Shown piece by piece: positions 43,973 to 53,528 of a stretch of DNA of 64,000 nucleotides. Both the position numbers and the translations under genes were made by a program. How positions within the stretch are numbered: position 1 is the first letter of the stretch; each line of letters opens with the position of its first letter. The notes beneath the pieces were generated by a model. That model did not search any database, had not been told where the DNA came from, and was given only the letters and a program-made list of their open reading frames with translations. Source of the DNA: Neobacillus cucumis (GTDB lineage Bacteria; Bacillota; Bacilli; Bacillales; Cytobacillaceae); assembly GCF_002860255.1 (NCBI RefSeq), contig NZ_PGVE01000041.1, positions 111,075-175,074 on the forward strand, written 5' to 3'.

Positions 43973-46345
43973 ATGAATGAGGAATTAATCAAAAAAACCG
44001 ATACCAGTTATCAGTTGGCAGAGCAGCGGGCTGCTCACTATTTTCACTCACTATATCACCAGGTCTTGAACAAGACCTACGTTCCAGTCCTAATTAAAGA
44101 TTTTCAATCATGGAAACAAACCCATATTCATCATCATCCCATCTTATCTATCTTTTCACGTAAGAAGAAAAAAAATAATTCCCATGGTTATTACAATTAC
44201 ATTCGATGGCTCGATTATACAGGCAAACTGGATAATTACCTGGATCGCAGTATTTCATATATATATATGAGAGATCTGGGCAAAGCACTCGATTCTCTTG
44301 ACACCCAATCAAGGATCCGCCGTGCAGTTGACAACTTGAGAAAAAAACTGACTGATTTCCAAAAAGAGGAGACAGAGTCGTTTAGCATGGCAAGTTTGTA
44401 CCGGTGGGCCCAGAGGGAAGGTATTGAATCTACAATAATCTGGCTATTGGATAAACTTAAAACGGTTTCCGTCAATGTTCCAGAGGGGATGGATGCCGAT
44501 CATGCCCAGCGAAAACTAATAAAGATTATTGCCGGAGTAATCATGCACGTGGTTGACGACATGGACAATAAAGTACCTCAAGAAGAGCGGAAGCAACGGC
44601 TGGACAAAGCTATCAGGCTTGGCTATTCATATGGTCTAACCTATCCTTTCATTGACGATCTTCTCGATTCCAACGTCTTGTCCGATTTAGAAAAGAAGCG
44701 GTATTCCCAATTAATTCGTACCACACTTATTACTGGGGTAGTACCTGACTTGGGTAAATGGACTGGGGAAAACGAAAACCTGATTCAATTTATTCATTCA
44801 GAGCTGAAAGATGCCTATGAATATATTAAAAGTGAACAGCTTCCAGAAACATTAAAATCCTTTTTTGAGCAATCCTATGTGTTTTTTAACTCTCAGGAAG
44901 TGGATAGAGAAAAGGACTTGACCGAGTCTAATTATACTAATGAAGAGCTTTATATCCCTGTTATCTTAAAGGCATCCTCTTCGAGATTAATTGTTCGTTC
45001 CGTCATCAGCGCTCCTGAAGATGAAGGCTTTGATAATCGGACATTCTTTTATGGTATTTATAATCAATTGGCGGATGATTTTGCTGATATGTTTGATGAT
45101 TTAAAAGAGGGAGCGGTCACTCCTTATACGTATTATCTAAAATATCATACCGAGCGTCCGGATCTGATTAATCCCTTCGAATTATATTGGGCTGTTATCT
45201 CTCATTTAATCCATAATGTGTATTATTCCGACAAAAAGACCCGCGAAGTCATCCTCGATCGTGCCATAAACGGTTTGAAAAGATTTAAAGTACGATTGGG
45301 AACTGAAAAATATAATGAAGTAATGAATTTATTTGCTTCAGGAATTCCTAAATTTAATCAGGTGATACAAAAAATGGTACAAAAAGCAGATGATGTGGAT
45401 TTCTTTGATAAGCTTCTCCGTGACCATATGATTACTAGCCTGAAAAATGAAAGGAAGGAACAGGAAGATTTTTTAGAAACGATCAAAGCCGTCCGGATTC
45501 AGATTAACAAAACTTTGCGTATCTCAAATACGGAAAATGTTCCTCTTTTGAAAGACATCATTATAAAAGCCGCAAATTACAGTCTTGAAGGTGATGGAAA
45601 GAGATTAAGGCCAATCATCACGTGGGTTATGAGTGTTAATGAATATGGATTAAATCAGTCGGCCATCATCCCTCTATTGAAATCATTGGAATATATGCAT
45701 ACCGCATCCTTAATTTACGATGATCTGCCATCGCAAGATGATTCATCCACACGCAGGGGACGTCTTACGGTGCATAAAGAATATAACATTGCCGTAGCGG
45801 AATTAACGGGTCTTTTTTTGACACAGCGAGCGATTGAGGAGCAAACCTATCTTGATGAGTTCGATGCCAAAACGGTGCTTCGTTTGATTCAATACTCGGC
45901 TCAAGTCACAGAAGTTATGTGCATGGGCCAGGCAATGGACTTGGATTCAAAAGGAAAAGAATTATCACATGAACAGTTAAATTTGATGTGTTTTTACAAA
46001 ACGGGAATTGCCTTTGAAGCCTCGCTCATTATGCCAGCCATGCTTGCTAAGGTTAGCGAATCCGAAATGGAGGCCTTAAAAAAATTTGCTTATCATGCTG
46101 GGATTGCCTTCCAGATTAAGGATGATTTACTTGATGTTGAAGGAGATCCATCCATTATAGGTAAACCTCTTTATAAGGATTCAGAAAACAAAAATTCGAC
46201 CTTTGTATCAATCCTAGGTCAAGAAGGCGCTAGAAAAGAGATGTGGGAACATTACTGTTTTGCCATAGAAGCATTGAAGGAGGTCCCCCGTAATACCTCT
46301 TTTCTCAAACATTTAATGAATTATATGGTGAGTCGTGATCATTAA
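43973..46345 (+). CDS. class I isoprenoid synthase with polyprenyl synthetase domain and large N-terminal domain
   Basis: The 790-residue protein is more than twice the length of ordinary prenyl diphosphate synthases. The C-terminal third is a recognisable polyprenyl synthetase: first Asp-rich motif DDLPSQDD (about 583-590), RGR, GQAMDLD, and second motif KDDLLD (about 716-721). The N-terminal 470 residues are all-helical with acidic motifs VVDDMDN (about 193-199), FIDDLLD and ADDFADMFDDL, which suggests a second, diverged isoprenoid-synthase fold. The ATG at 43973 is taken; a GTG at 43964 almost overlaps the RBS gaggt. It is monocistronic and the product is unknown. Confidence 0.8.
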   Translation: MNEELIKKTDTSYQLAEQRAAHYFHSLYHQVLNKTYVPVLIKDFQSWKQTHIHHHPILSIFSRKKKKNNSHGYYNYIRWLDYTGKLDNYLDRSISYIYMRDLGKALDSLDTQSRIRRAVDNLRKKLTDFQKEETESFSMASLYRWAQREGIESTIIWLLDKLKTVSVNVPEGMDADHAQRKLIKIIAGVIMHVVDDMDNKVPQEERKQRLDKAIRLGYSYGLTYPFIDDLLDSNVLSDLEKKRYSQLIRTTLITGVVPDLGKWTGENENLIQFIHSELKDAYEYIKSEQLPETLKSFFEQSYVFFNSQEVDREKDLTESNYTNEELYIPVILKASSSRLIVRSVISAPEDEGFDNRTFFYGIYNQLADDFADMFDDLKEGAVTPYTYYLKYHTERPDLINPFELYWAVISHLIHNVYYSDKKTREVILDRAINGLKRFKVRLGTEKYNEVMNLFASGIPKFNQVIQKMVQKADDVDFFDKLLRDHMITSLKNERKEQEDFLETIKAVRIQINKTLRISNTENVPLLKDIIIKAANYSLEGDGKRLRPIITWVMSVNEYGLNQSAIIPLLKSLEYMHTASLIYDDLPSQDDSSTRRGRLTVHKEYNIAVAELTGLFLTQRAIEEQTYLDEFDAKTVLRLIQYSAQVTEVMCMGQAMDLDSKGKELSHEQLNLMCFYKTGIAFEASLIMPAMLAKVSESEMEALKKFAYHAGIAFQIKDDLLDVEGDPSIIGKPLYKDSENKNSTFVSILGQEGARKEMWEHYCFAIEALKEVPRNTSFLKHLMNYMVSRDH

Positions 46346-46371
46346 ATTTGAAAGTCGAATAAATACAAAAT

Positions 46372-46400
46372 AACTATCTTTATGGTAGTTTTTTTGTTTT
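46372..46400 (+). terminator. Rho-independent terminator after the isoprenoid synthase gene
   Basis: Seven-bp stem aactatc/ggtagtt followed by T7. Confidence 0.75.
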
Positions 46401-46477
46401 TTAATAAGAAATCTCTATCATTTAAGGATATAATGAATCTAAGTTTTTTATTATAGTTTCATAGGGAGGTTTGCTGC

Positions 46478-48085
46478 CTGAAAACAAAAAATATATCACT
46501 TCAGACAAAAATCTTTGGGCTGGCACTATTATTGGGATTATTGTTAATCCTTTTAATGTCCTCTTTTTATAGTTATATGGAAAGTAAGCAAATTGAGGAA
46601 AATAAGGGGAAATTGGCGCTTGAAATTTCGAAAACGGTATCATTTATGCCAACCATTATCAATGGGGTGCAATCTAGCAATCCCACAAAAATAATCCAGC
46701 CATTAGCAGAAAAAGTCCGGAAAGAAACTGGTGCTGAATTTGTCGTTGTCGGAAACATCGATGGTACAAGATACTCTCATCCGTTACAATCTATGATTGG
46801 AAAAAAAATGAAGGGTGGAGATAATCAAAAGGCCATAAAAAAAGGAAAATACTATATCTCTAAAGCCAACGGTTCACTAGGCCCTTCTATTAGAGGTAAA
46901 TCGCCAATTTTTAACAAAAAGGGAGAAGTAATCGGAGTTGTATCAGTAGGATTTTTATTAGAAGATGTCCATCAGCAAATCACCAAAAATATCATAAAAG
47001 TAATCCTAGTTTCTATTTTTGCTCTAATTATTTCATTTTTTGGCAGTATTCTGCTAGGACGAAATATTCGTAAAGATACGATGGGTCTTGAACCCTATGA
47101 AATTGCTGTGTTATATAAAGAAAAGAATGCCGTGCTTCATGGCGTAAAAGAGGGGATTTTATCCATTAATAGAGCTGGATTTATCACGATGATGAATCAA
47201 CCGGCAAAGAAGCTTTTGCAAATTAAAGGCTCTGTACGTCATTTAAAAGTCGATGGACTTTTTCCGTCGACGTATTTATTTGAAGTTCTAAATTCAGGAA
47301 TTCCACTAGTAGATAAAGAAATCAATTGGAAAGATAAAACAGTAATCGTCAATTGTACGCCACTTCCTGACGAAACGGGAATAAGTGGTGTAGTTGCTTC
47401 CTTTCGTGATAAAACCGAAATTGAGCAAATGGTAAACACTCTTTCAGAAGTAAAAAGTTATTCGGAAGACCTGCGTGCCCACACACACGAATACACGAAT
47501 AAGTTGTATGTTTTATCTGGCCTCCTTCAACTAGGTGAATATGAACAGGCACTTGCAATGATCCAAGCGGAAACACAGGTACTACAGGTTCAAAATAGTA
47601 TTTTATTTAACCAGATTAAAGAATCGAAAGTTCAAGCCATTCTTTTGGGGAAACTAGGGAAAGCTTCTGAAAAAAAGATCAAGTTTGAGATTCTTTCTGA
47701 AAGCTATTTGGACATTTTACCGACCCATATTAAACTTTCTAGCCTCATCGTTATACTCGGTAATCTAATAGATAATGCCTTTGAAGCTGTTTCTGAGAGT
47801 CATCATCCTACTGTAAAATTTTTTGCTACTGATATTGGCAGTGATATCATTTTTGAAGTTTCAGATAACGGAAAAGGAATAAATGAAAATGATATTCCGC
47901 ATTTATTTGAAAGAGGGTTTACTTCAAAAAGCGGTGATAAACCAAGAGGATTTGGCTTATCAAATGCGGAGGAAGCTGTGGTCGAAATGAATGGGATGAT
48001 TGAAGTCCATAGTAACCAAGAAAGTGGAACGGTCTTTACCGTGTATCTTCCAAAGCAATATGAGAGGAGAGCTGAAAATGCATAA
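46478..48085 (+). CDS. citS: sensor histidine kinase of the CitS/DcuS family
   Basis: The 535-residue kinase has two membrane helices flanking an extracytoplasmic sensor domain (about residues 15-180), a PAS domain, then a DHp-like segment HTHEYTNKL with the likely phosphorylated His337. A C-terminal HATPase has LIVILGNLIDNAFEAV and NGKGI boxes. The family N-terminus (KTKNISLQTKIFGLALLL) is open from a CTG at 46478, eight bases after the RBS ggagg, with no ATG/GTG/TTG in between; a later TTG (46532) would delete half of helix 1. It is followed by citT and citM and probably senses citrate. Confidence 0.88.
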   Translation: MKTKNISLQTKIFGLALLLGLLLILLMSSFYSYMESKQIEENKGKLALEISKTVSFMPTIINGVQSSNPTKIIQPLAEKVRKETGAEFVVVGNIDGTRYSHPLQSMIGKKMKGGDNQKAIKKGKYYISKANGSLGPSIRGKSPIFNKKGEVIGVVSVGFLLEDVHQQITKNIIKVILVSIFALIISFFGSILLGRNIRKDTMGLEPYEIAVLYKEKNAVLHGVKEGILSINRAGFITMMNQPAKKLLQIKGSVRHLKVDGLFPSTYLFEVLNSGIPLVDKEINWKDKTVIVNCTPLPDETGISGVVASFRDKTEIEQMVNTLSEVKSYSEDLRAHTHEYTNKLYVLSGLLQLGEYEQALAMIQAETQVLQVQNSILFNQIKESKVQAILLGKLGKASEKKIKFEILSESYLDILPTHIKLSSLIVILGNLIDNAFEAVSESHHPTVKFFATDIGSDIIFEVSDNGKGINENDIPHLFERGFTSKSGDKPRGFGLSNAEEAVVEMNGMIEVHSNQESGTVFTVYLPKQYERRAENA

Positions 48086-48764
48086 AATAAAAGCAGCAAT
48101 TGCAGAAGATGATTTTCGAGTGGCCGACATCCATGAAAAATTTTTAATGAAATTTAAGGAGATAGATGTAGTGGGTAAGGCCTTGAATGGTAACAAGACT
48201 TTAAATTTGCTCAGGGAAGAAGAAATTGATTTATTGATTTTAGATGTGTATATGCCTGACATGCTTGGTTCCGATCTGCTGCCCATTATAAGAGAGCGTT
48301 TTCCAAAAGTCAGTATTATTATGATTACGGCTGCAACGGACAAGCTTTTCCTTGAAAAAGCATTAAGTTACGGTGTCGAGAGTTATTTAATCAAGCCAGT
48401 TAACAGGGAAAGATTTGATGAAGTGATTTTAGAGTATATAAAAAAATACTCACTCCTTTCTTCTGAACAGGAGGTAAATCAGCAATATATTGACCTTTTG
48501 TTTGGTAAAAATGTCATTGAAAGTGAAGGAAAAGGCAACTCGCTGCCTAAAGGAATTGATGAGATAACGCTTGGAAAGGTGAAAAACGTGCTTCTGAATA
48601 AAAATCAAGGGTTCTCTGCTGAGGAAGTAGGGAAAGAAATTGGGGCTTCCCGGATTACCGCTCGACGTTATTTGGAGTATTTAACCTCCAATAGTGAAGC
48701 AAAAGCTGAAGTGGTTTATGGAATCGTTGGGAGGCCTGAAAGAAAGTATTATCCTATTTTGTGA
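48078..48764 (+). CDS. citT: response regulator of the CitT/DctR family
   Basis: The 228-residue protein has a receiver domain with phospho-acceptor Asp56 (LLILDVYMPD), acidic pair EDD at residues 9-11 and Lys in YLIKPVN. The C-terminal helix-turn-helix (EVGKEIGASRITARRYLEYL) is typical of the citrate/malate regulators. The ATG at 48078 overlaps the kinase stop by eight bases with RBS gagagga, so the pair is translationally coupled. It probably activates the citM gene downstream. Confidence 0.92.
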   Translation: MHKIKAAIAEDDFRVADIHEKFLMKFKEIDVVGKALNGNKTLNLLREEEIDLLILDVYMPDMLGSDLLPIIRERFPKVSIIMITAATDKLFLEKALSYGVESYLIKPVNRERFDEVILEYIKKYSLLSSEQEVNQQYIDLLFGKNVIESEGKGNSLPKGIDEITLGKVKNVLLNKNQGFSAEEVGKEIGASRITARRYLEYLTSNSEAKAEVVYGIVGRPERKYYPIL

Positions 48765-48790
48765 AGGTGCCAAAGGCACCTTCCTTTGTA
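48763..48790 (+). terminator. stem-loop after the response regulator gene
   Basis: Nine-bp stem gaaggtgcc/ggcaccttc with a 3-nt loop and weakly T-rich tail. Confidence 0.65.
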
Positions 48791-48860
48791 TTTCAGAAAC
48801 TACTTTTGCTGTGAACATAATGTACAAAATAGAGTTTTAAGTACTTTAATAACTTTATTT

Positions 48861-48874
48861 TGTAAACGTTTCCA
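48861..48874 (+). promoter_or_regulatory. cre site upstream of citM
   Basis: TGTAAACGTTTCCA is nearly a perfect cre, 52 bp before the citM start. B. subtilis citM is known to be repressed by CcpA and activated by CitT, matching this layout. Confidence 0.7.
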
Positions 48875-48925
48875 CAAATGAATATTTAGATTATTATAAA
48901 TTTACTAACAAAAGGGGTGGGAAAA

Positions 48926-50218
48926 ATGCTTGCGATTTTAGGATTTTTAATGATTCTTATTTTTATGATTTTAATAATGACCAAACGTCTGTCTGCAATG
49001 ATTGCACTCATGGTTGTGCCAGTTATCTTTGCCTTAATTGGGGGATTTGGTAAAGATTTGGGCCCAATGGCGCTAGAAGGGATAAAAAGCGTCGCACCTA
49101 CTGGAATTATGATTCTTTTTGCCATTCTCTTTTTCGGAATCATGATCGATGCGGGTGTCTTTGATCCTATTATTTCAACCATTTTAAAACTTGTTAAAGG
49201 GGACCCTGTAAAAATTGCCATCGGAACAGCCGTCCTTGCACTATTAATCTCTCTTGATGGTGATGGAACCACTACATATATGATAACGATTTCAGCCATG
49301 CTGCCTTTGTATAAACGAATTGGTATGAAACCATTAGTCCTAGCTGGAATCGCAGTATCTGCATCAGGTGTCATGAATCTCCTGCCATGGGGAGGTCCTA
49401 CTGCTAGAGCCATGACCGCACTGCATCTTGAAATGGGAGATATCTTTACTCCTGTAATACCAAGTATGGTTGGTGGTGTATTGTTTGTATTGTTTATGTC
49501 CTATGTCCTTGGCAGGAAAGAGAGAAAAAGAATTGGTGTTTTAGAAATTGACTATAGTACTCTTGCCTTGATGGCAGCCACAACAGAGGATGCTTATCTT
49601 AAACGCCCAAAATTAATTGTTATAAATTATCTGCTTACTATTGTCCTTTTAGTTGCACTCATTCAGGAATGGCTGCCTAGTACCGTTTTATTTATGATTG
49701 GATTTGCCATTGCTATTACCATTAATTACCCAAATATAGCAGAACAAAAAGAACGGATCATGCATTATGCAGATAATGCCTTATCTGTTGTATCCATGGT
49801 TTTTGCTGCTGGTATTTTTACTGGTATTCTATCAGGTACAAAAATGGTGGATGCTATGGCAAATACGATGATCACGCATATACCAACGGAATTAGGATCT
49901 CATTTTGCTCTAATTACTGGCATTATTAGTGCTCCATTTACCTTCTTTATGTCAAATGATGCATTTTATTATGGAGTACTTCCGCTTCTTGCAAAAGCTG
50001 CAAGCTCATATGGGGTTGATCCGGCAATGATAGGCCGTGCATCATTATTAGGGTTACCTGTCCATTTATTAAGCCCTTTAGTACCTTCAACCTATTTACT
50101 AGTCGGAATGGTGGGAGAAGATTTCGGTGATTTACAGCGCTCCTTTTTAAAATGGGCCTGCGGTTCTACAGCAGTAATGATTTTAGTTGCACTAGTATTG
50201 TCAATTATTCCAATCTAA
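48926..50218 (+). CDS. citM: CitMHS family metal-citrate/proton symporter
   Basis: The 430-residue protein has about 12 transmembrane helices and the CitMHS segments ISLDGDGTTTYM and NLLPWGGPTARAM. It takes up citrate complexed with a divalent metal (Mg or Ca type). The ATG at 48926 follows RBS aaaggggtggg; an upstream in-frame GTG falls in that RBS. Its place behind citST and a cre box supports citrate-induced, CcpA-repressed expression. The metal specificity (CitM versus CitH) cannot be read with certainty. Confidence 0.92.
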   Translation: MLAILGFLMILIFMILIMTKRLSAMIALMVVPVIFALIGGFGKDLGPMALEGIKSVAPTGIMILFAILFFGIMIDAGVFDPIISTILKLVKGDPVKIAIGTAVLALLISLDGDGTTTYMITISAMLPLYKRIGMKPLVLAGIAVSASGVMNLLPWGGPTARAMTALHLEMGDIFTPVIPSMVGGVLFVLFMSYVLGRKERKRIGVLEIDYSTLALMAATTEDAYLKRPKLIVINYLLTIVLLVALIQEWLPSTVLFMIGFAIAITINYPNIAEQKERIMHYADNALSVVSMVFAAGIFTGILSGTKMVDAMANTMITHIPTELGSHFALITGIISAPFTFFMSNDAFYYGVLPLLAKAASSYGVDPAMIGRASLLGLPVHLLSPLVPSTYLLVGMVGEDFGDLQRSFLKWACGSTAVMILVALVLSIIPI

Positions 50219-50272
50219 TAATCTTGTAAAAAATCCAGGAGTCCTATACTTACCAAACATCTTATTCCAATA

Positions 50273-50310
50273 AAGACTGCTTAGATAAATAAGCAGTCTT
50301 TTAGCATTTT
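50273..50310. terminator. bidirectional terminator
   Basis: Eleven-bp stem aagactgctta/taagcagtctt with a T-rich end, between the convergent citM and MFS genes. Confidence 0.85.
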
Positions 50311-50311
50311 T

Positions 50312-51490
50312 TTAGACGGTTGCTTTTTGCATGGACCTTGACTCTTTTAAGAAAATAAAAATAAAAACGATAAAGGCAATAAAAGCAGCAATGGCATTAT
50401 ATAAAAATACTTGCCGCATTCCGACATATTCACTGGCAATCCCGCCTGCCATGCCTCCTATAATTCTAGCTAAACCTAAACTAAGCAAGCCATTCATCGT
50501 TTGACCAGAGGCCTTAAGCTCTTTAGGTACTTCTTGATTAATATAGATAGCAAGAGTTACGGATAGCACAATAAAAATTAATCCATGCAGCAATTGAATT
50601 GGAAGAACAAGAATTGGATTATGGACAAAATAACAGAACAGCCAACGCAGTCCAGCGAAAAAGGCAGTGGCAACTAGGACAACTGGTATACTAAATCTCT
50701 TAATAATTTTATGACCAAAAAGTAAAAAGGGCACCTCGCTTATAGCGGAGAAAAGCATCGACCAGCCAAGCAAACTATTATCAGCTCCCAGTTGATTAAA
50801 ATAAATAGGGAAAAAAGCGTAGTAATACCCGAGCGTAATCTGAACGATAAAATTTAATATTGTAAACAACATGAGCTTTCGGTTTTTTAATAATATTAGC
50901 AGAGAAACTTTGTTTTTATTAGATTGATGACCTTTTATTTTAGGCAATTGGGTGCATATGAAAAAAGTAAGCAGCATGACCATGGAATAAACGATAGAAA
51001 TACTATTAATATTCTTTTTTGCCACTACCCCAAAAGCAACAGACATGATCGCAAAACCGATAGTGCCAGCCAGTCGAATCGGACCGAAATTCCATTTAGT
51101 CCGGGCTAGATGTTCTAATGTGATGGCGTCACTAAGAGGATTGATCGATGTTTGAAAAAAGGTGACCAGGCAAATGATCAGTAATAAATATAGGTACTGA
51201 TTCGAAATCGGCAGCAACAATATGGAAACAGCACTTCCCAAAGCCAGTAATTGAAGGACTTTGTTTTTACTTTCTGCCCGGTCTCCGATTGTTCCCCATA
51301 AAGGTTGCGCTAGTATTGCTATCAATGGGCCAAAGCTTAATAGAGTAGCAATAGACGTCTGACTCAATCCGATACTTTTTAAGTAAACAGGCATAAAAGT
51401 ACCGTAGACGGCATTCCCCATATAAGAGACGGCATATAAACTAAGAAATAATAAATAAATGCGAGTGGATTTATCCCCCAAGAAGTTCAC
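50312..51490 (-). CDS. MFS transporter (MFS_1_like, YwbF/HcaT type)
   Basis: The 392-residue protein has about 12 transmembrane helices. The N-terminus (SYMGNAVYGTFMPVYLKSIG) and the loop PLWGTIGDRAESKN between helices 2 and 3 resemble the HcaT/nucleoside-symporter-like MFS group. RBS aggtgaac is near the start. It is monocistronic and divergent from pabB. The substrate is unknown; transport of sugars, nucleosides or aromatic acids has been described in relatives. Confidence 0.85.
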   Translation of the reverse strand: MNFLGDKSTRIYLLFLSLYAVSYMGNAVYGTFMPVYLKSIGLSQTSIATLLSFGPLIAILAQPLWGTIGDRAESKNKVLQLLALGSAVSILLLPISNQYLYLLLIICLVTFFQTSINPLSDAITLEHLARTKWNFGPIRLAGTIGFAIMSVAFGVVAKKNINSISIVYSMVMLLTFFICTQLPKIKGHQSNKNKVSLLILLKNRKLMLFTILNFIVQITLGYYYAFFPIYFNQLGADNSLLGWSMLFSAISEVPFLLFGHKIIKRFSIPVVLVATAFFAGLRWLFCYFVHNPILVLPIQLLHGLIFIVLSVTLAIYINQEVPKELKASGQTMNGLLSLGLARIIGGMAGGIASEYVGMRQVFLYNAIAAFIAFIVFIFIFLKESRSMQKATV

Positions 51491-51724
51491 CTCAACAATT
51501 AATTATGGGAACCATGATTCTCCATTTAATTGAACAATATAAACCTAGCTGTAAAGCATATGTCCGTTATAAACGTTAATCATATTATTAGCTCCTTCAT
51601 TTTTCTTTCAATGTTCTTTAACCTATTATAATAGTAGATAAAATAAAAGGAAAAGGGTTGCTTTTCAGATTAATTATTGTCACTATTTATAATATGAAAA
51701 AATAATTATTAAAGGGACGTCACG

Positions 51725-53482
51725 ATGGATACAAAATATAAAGAGCCATGGTTAGTTTTTGAATTTGCTAATTCAGAGGGCGAAATTAAGCCTCAAATAT
51801 TTAGAAAGCCAATTAAAGTAATTGCAGCTTTTACTATAAATGAAGTATTGCCATGTTTTAAACTTGTCGAGGAAGAAGTAAATAACGGTTACTATGCCGC
51901 TGGATTTTTAACGTACGAAAGTGCGGCAGCTTTTGATGCGGCATTTATTACTAACTCAGACAGTAAGATACCATTATTATGGTTTGGGATATTTTCTGAA
52001 CCGGAACACGATTTCATTAGCAGTCAAGGGTCCTATACATTAACAAAATGGGAGCCTTCCGTTAGTATAAAAGAATATACTCAATCCATCCAAGCTATTA
52101 AGCAAGGGATTGAGAGGGGTGACACATACCAAACAAACTATACCATCCGGCTCTATAGCCAGTTTGAGGGGGATGATTTTGCTCTTTTTCAGAAGTTGAA
52201 AAAAGCGCAGTCTTCCGATTATTGTGCTTATATCAATACGGGTGAACAGTGTGTATTGTCGGCCTCACCCGAATTGTTCTTCCGTATAGAAGGTGATAAA
52301 ATCACTACTCGACCGATGAAAGGAACTATTAAGCGGGGTAAATCCATCGATGAGGATGAGGCTAATGCCCGTTGGCTTTATCTTTCCGAAAAAAATCGGG
52401 CAGAAAATGTCATGATCGTCGATATGCTGCGGAATGATTTATCTGTCATTGCGGAATTAGGGACTGTTCAGGTTCCAAAGCTATATGACATTGAACAATA
52501 TCCAACGGTCTTTCAAATGACTTCAACCATTACAGCGAAAATTGCTGAAAATAGAGAGCTTGTAGACGTTTTTAAAGCACTCTTTCCTTGTGCTTCCATA
52601 ACCGGTGCACCCAAGGTAAGTACGATGAAAATGATTGCTGAATTGGAACCAGAACCTCGTGAGGTATATTGTGGGGCAATCGGGTTTATAACCCCAAGTA
52701 AAGAAGCGGTTTTCAATGTACCAATTAGAACAGTCCTGATTGATCAGACATCTGGTATAGCTACTTACGGCGTTGGGGGTGGGATCACTTGGGATTCTAC
52801 CTCTGAAGGGGAATATGACGAGGTTCTTGCAAAAGCAAGTTTATTAGAGGAAGACCGACCAGAGTTTGAGCTTTTAGAAAGTCTTCTTTTGGAATATGGG
52901 AAGTATTACTTATTAAATGAACATTTAGATCGGTTAAAAAGATCAGCAAAATATTTTGGATTCCCTATTCAAATGGAGGCAATCCAACAGAAACTGGAAG
53001 AATTCGCAGTCCCAAACAGCAGCGGCAAGTTCAAAGTGAGGCTTTTAGTTACTAAGGAAAATGGAGTAACACTTGATGCAAATCCAGTAAACGAATTGCA
53101 GACTCCATTAAAGATTATGCTTGCTGGAAAACCAATTGATACTGAAAATCCGTTTGTTTATCATAAAACAACCCATCGTGCAATTTATACTGATTTTCAA
53201 ACGGACAAGCCTTCCGGTGTTTTTGATGTATTACTATGGAATAAAGAGGAGGAGTTAACGGAATTTACCAACGGGAACCTTGTCATTGAAATAGACGGAG
53301 AATTATGGACACCTCCAGTAAACAGCGGCCTTTTGGCTGGTACTTTCCGAGAGATGTTAATAAAGGAAGGAATCATACGTGAAAAAGTGTTAACTTTTGC
53401 GGACTTACGGCAAAGCTCAAAAATTTGGTTTATTAACAGTGTGCGTAAATGGTTAGAAGTCGAAATAGCAGAAACTGAATGA
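51725..53482 (+). CDS. pabB: aminodeoxychorismate synthase component I fused to lyase-like domain
   Basis: The 585-residue protein has a chorismate-binding domain (residues about 110-380) with GDTYQTNYTIRL, RPMKGTIKRG and NRAENVMIVDMLRNDL, as in PabB/TrpE enzymes. Residues about 390-585 resemble a class IV aminotransferase/4-amino-4-deoxychorismate lyase (PabC): NEHLDRLKRSA and the NGNLVIEIDG...PVNSGLLAGTFRE region. It would make 4-aminobenzoate for folate, with a separate glutaminase (PabA). PabB-PabC fusions are known. RBS aagggacgt precedes the ATG. Confidence 0.9.
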   Translation: MDTKYKEPWLVFEFANSEGEIKPQIFRKPIKVIAAFTINEVLPCFKLVEEEVNNGYYAAGFLTYESAAAFDAAFITNSDSKIPLLWFGIFSEPEHDFISSQGSYTLTKWEPSVSIKEYTQSIQAIKQGIERGDTYQTNYTIRLYSQFEGDDFALFQKLKKAQSSDYCAYINTGEQCVLSASPELFFRIEGDKITTRPMKGTIKRGKSIDEDEANARWLYLSEKNRAENVMIVDMLRNDLSVIAELGTVQVPKLYDIEQYPTVFQMTSTITAKIAENRELVDVFKALFPCASITGAPKVSTMKMIAELEPEPREVYCGAIGFITPSKEAVFNVPIRTVLIDQTSGIATYGVGGGITWDSTSEGEYDEVLAKASLLEEDRPEFELLESLLLEYGKYYLLNEHLDRLKRSAKYFGFPIQMEAIQQKLEEFAVPNSSGKFKVRLLVTKENGVTLDANPVNELQTPLKIMLAGKPIDTENPFVYHKTTHRAIYTDFQTDKPSGVFDVLLWNKEEELTEFTNGNLVIEIDGELWTPPVNSGLLAGTFREMLIKEGIIREKVLTFADLRQSSKIWFINSVRKWLEVEIAETE

Positions 53483-53487
53483 CTAAA

Positions 53488-53521
53488 AAAAGTCCATGCA
53501 GATTATTGTCTACATGGACTT
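53488..53521. terminator. bidirectional terminator
   Basis: Stem aaagtccatg/catggactt with flanking A and T runs between convergent pabB and the allophanate hydrolase gene. Confidence 0.75.
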
Positions 53522-53528
53522 CACTTGA

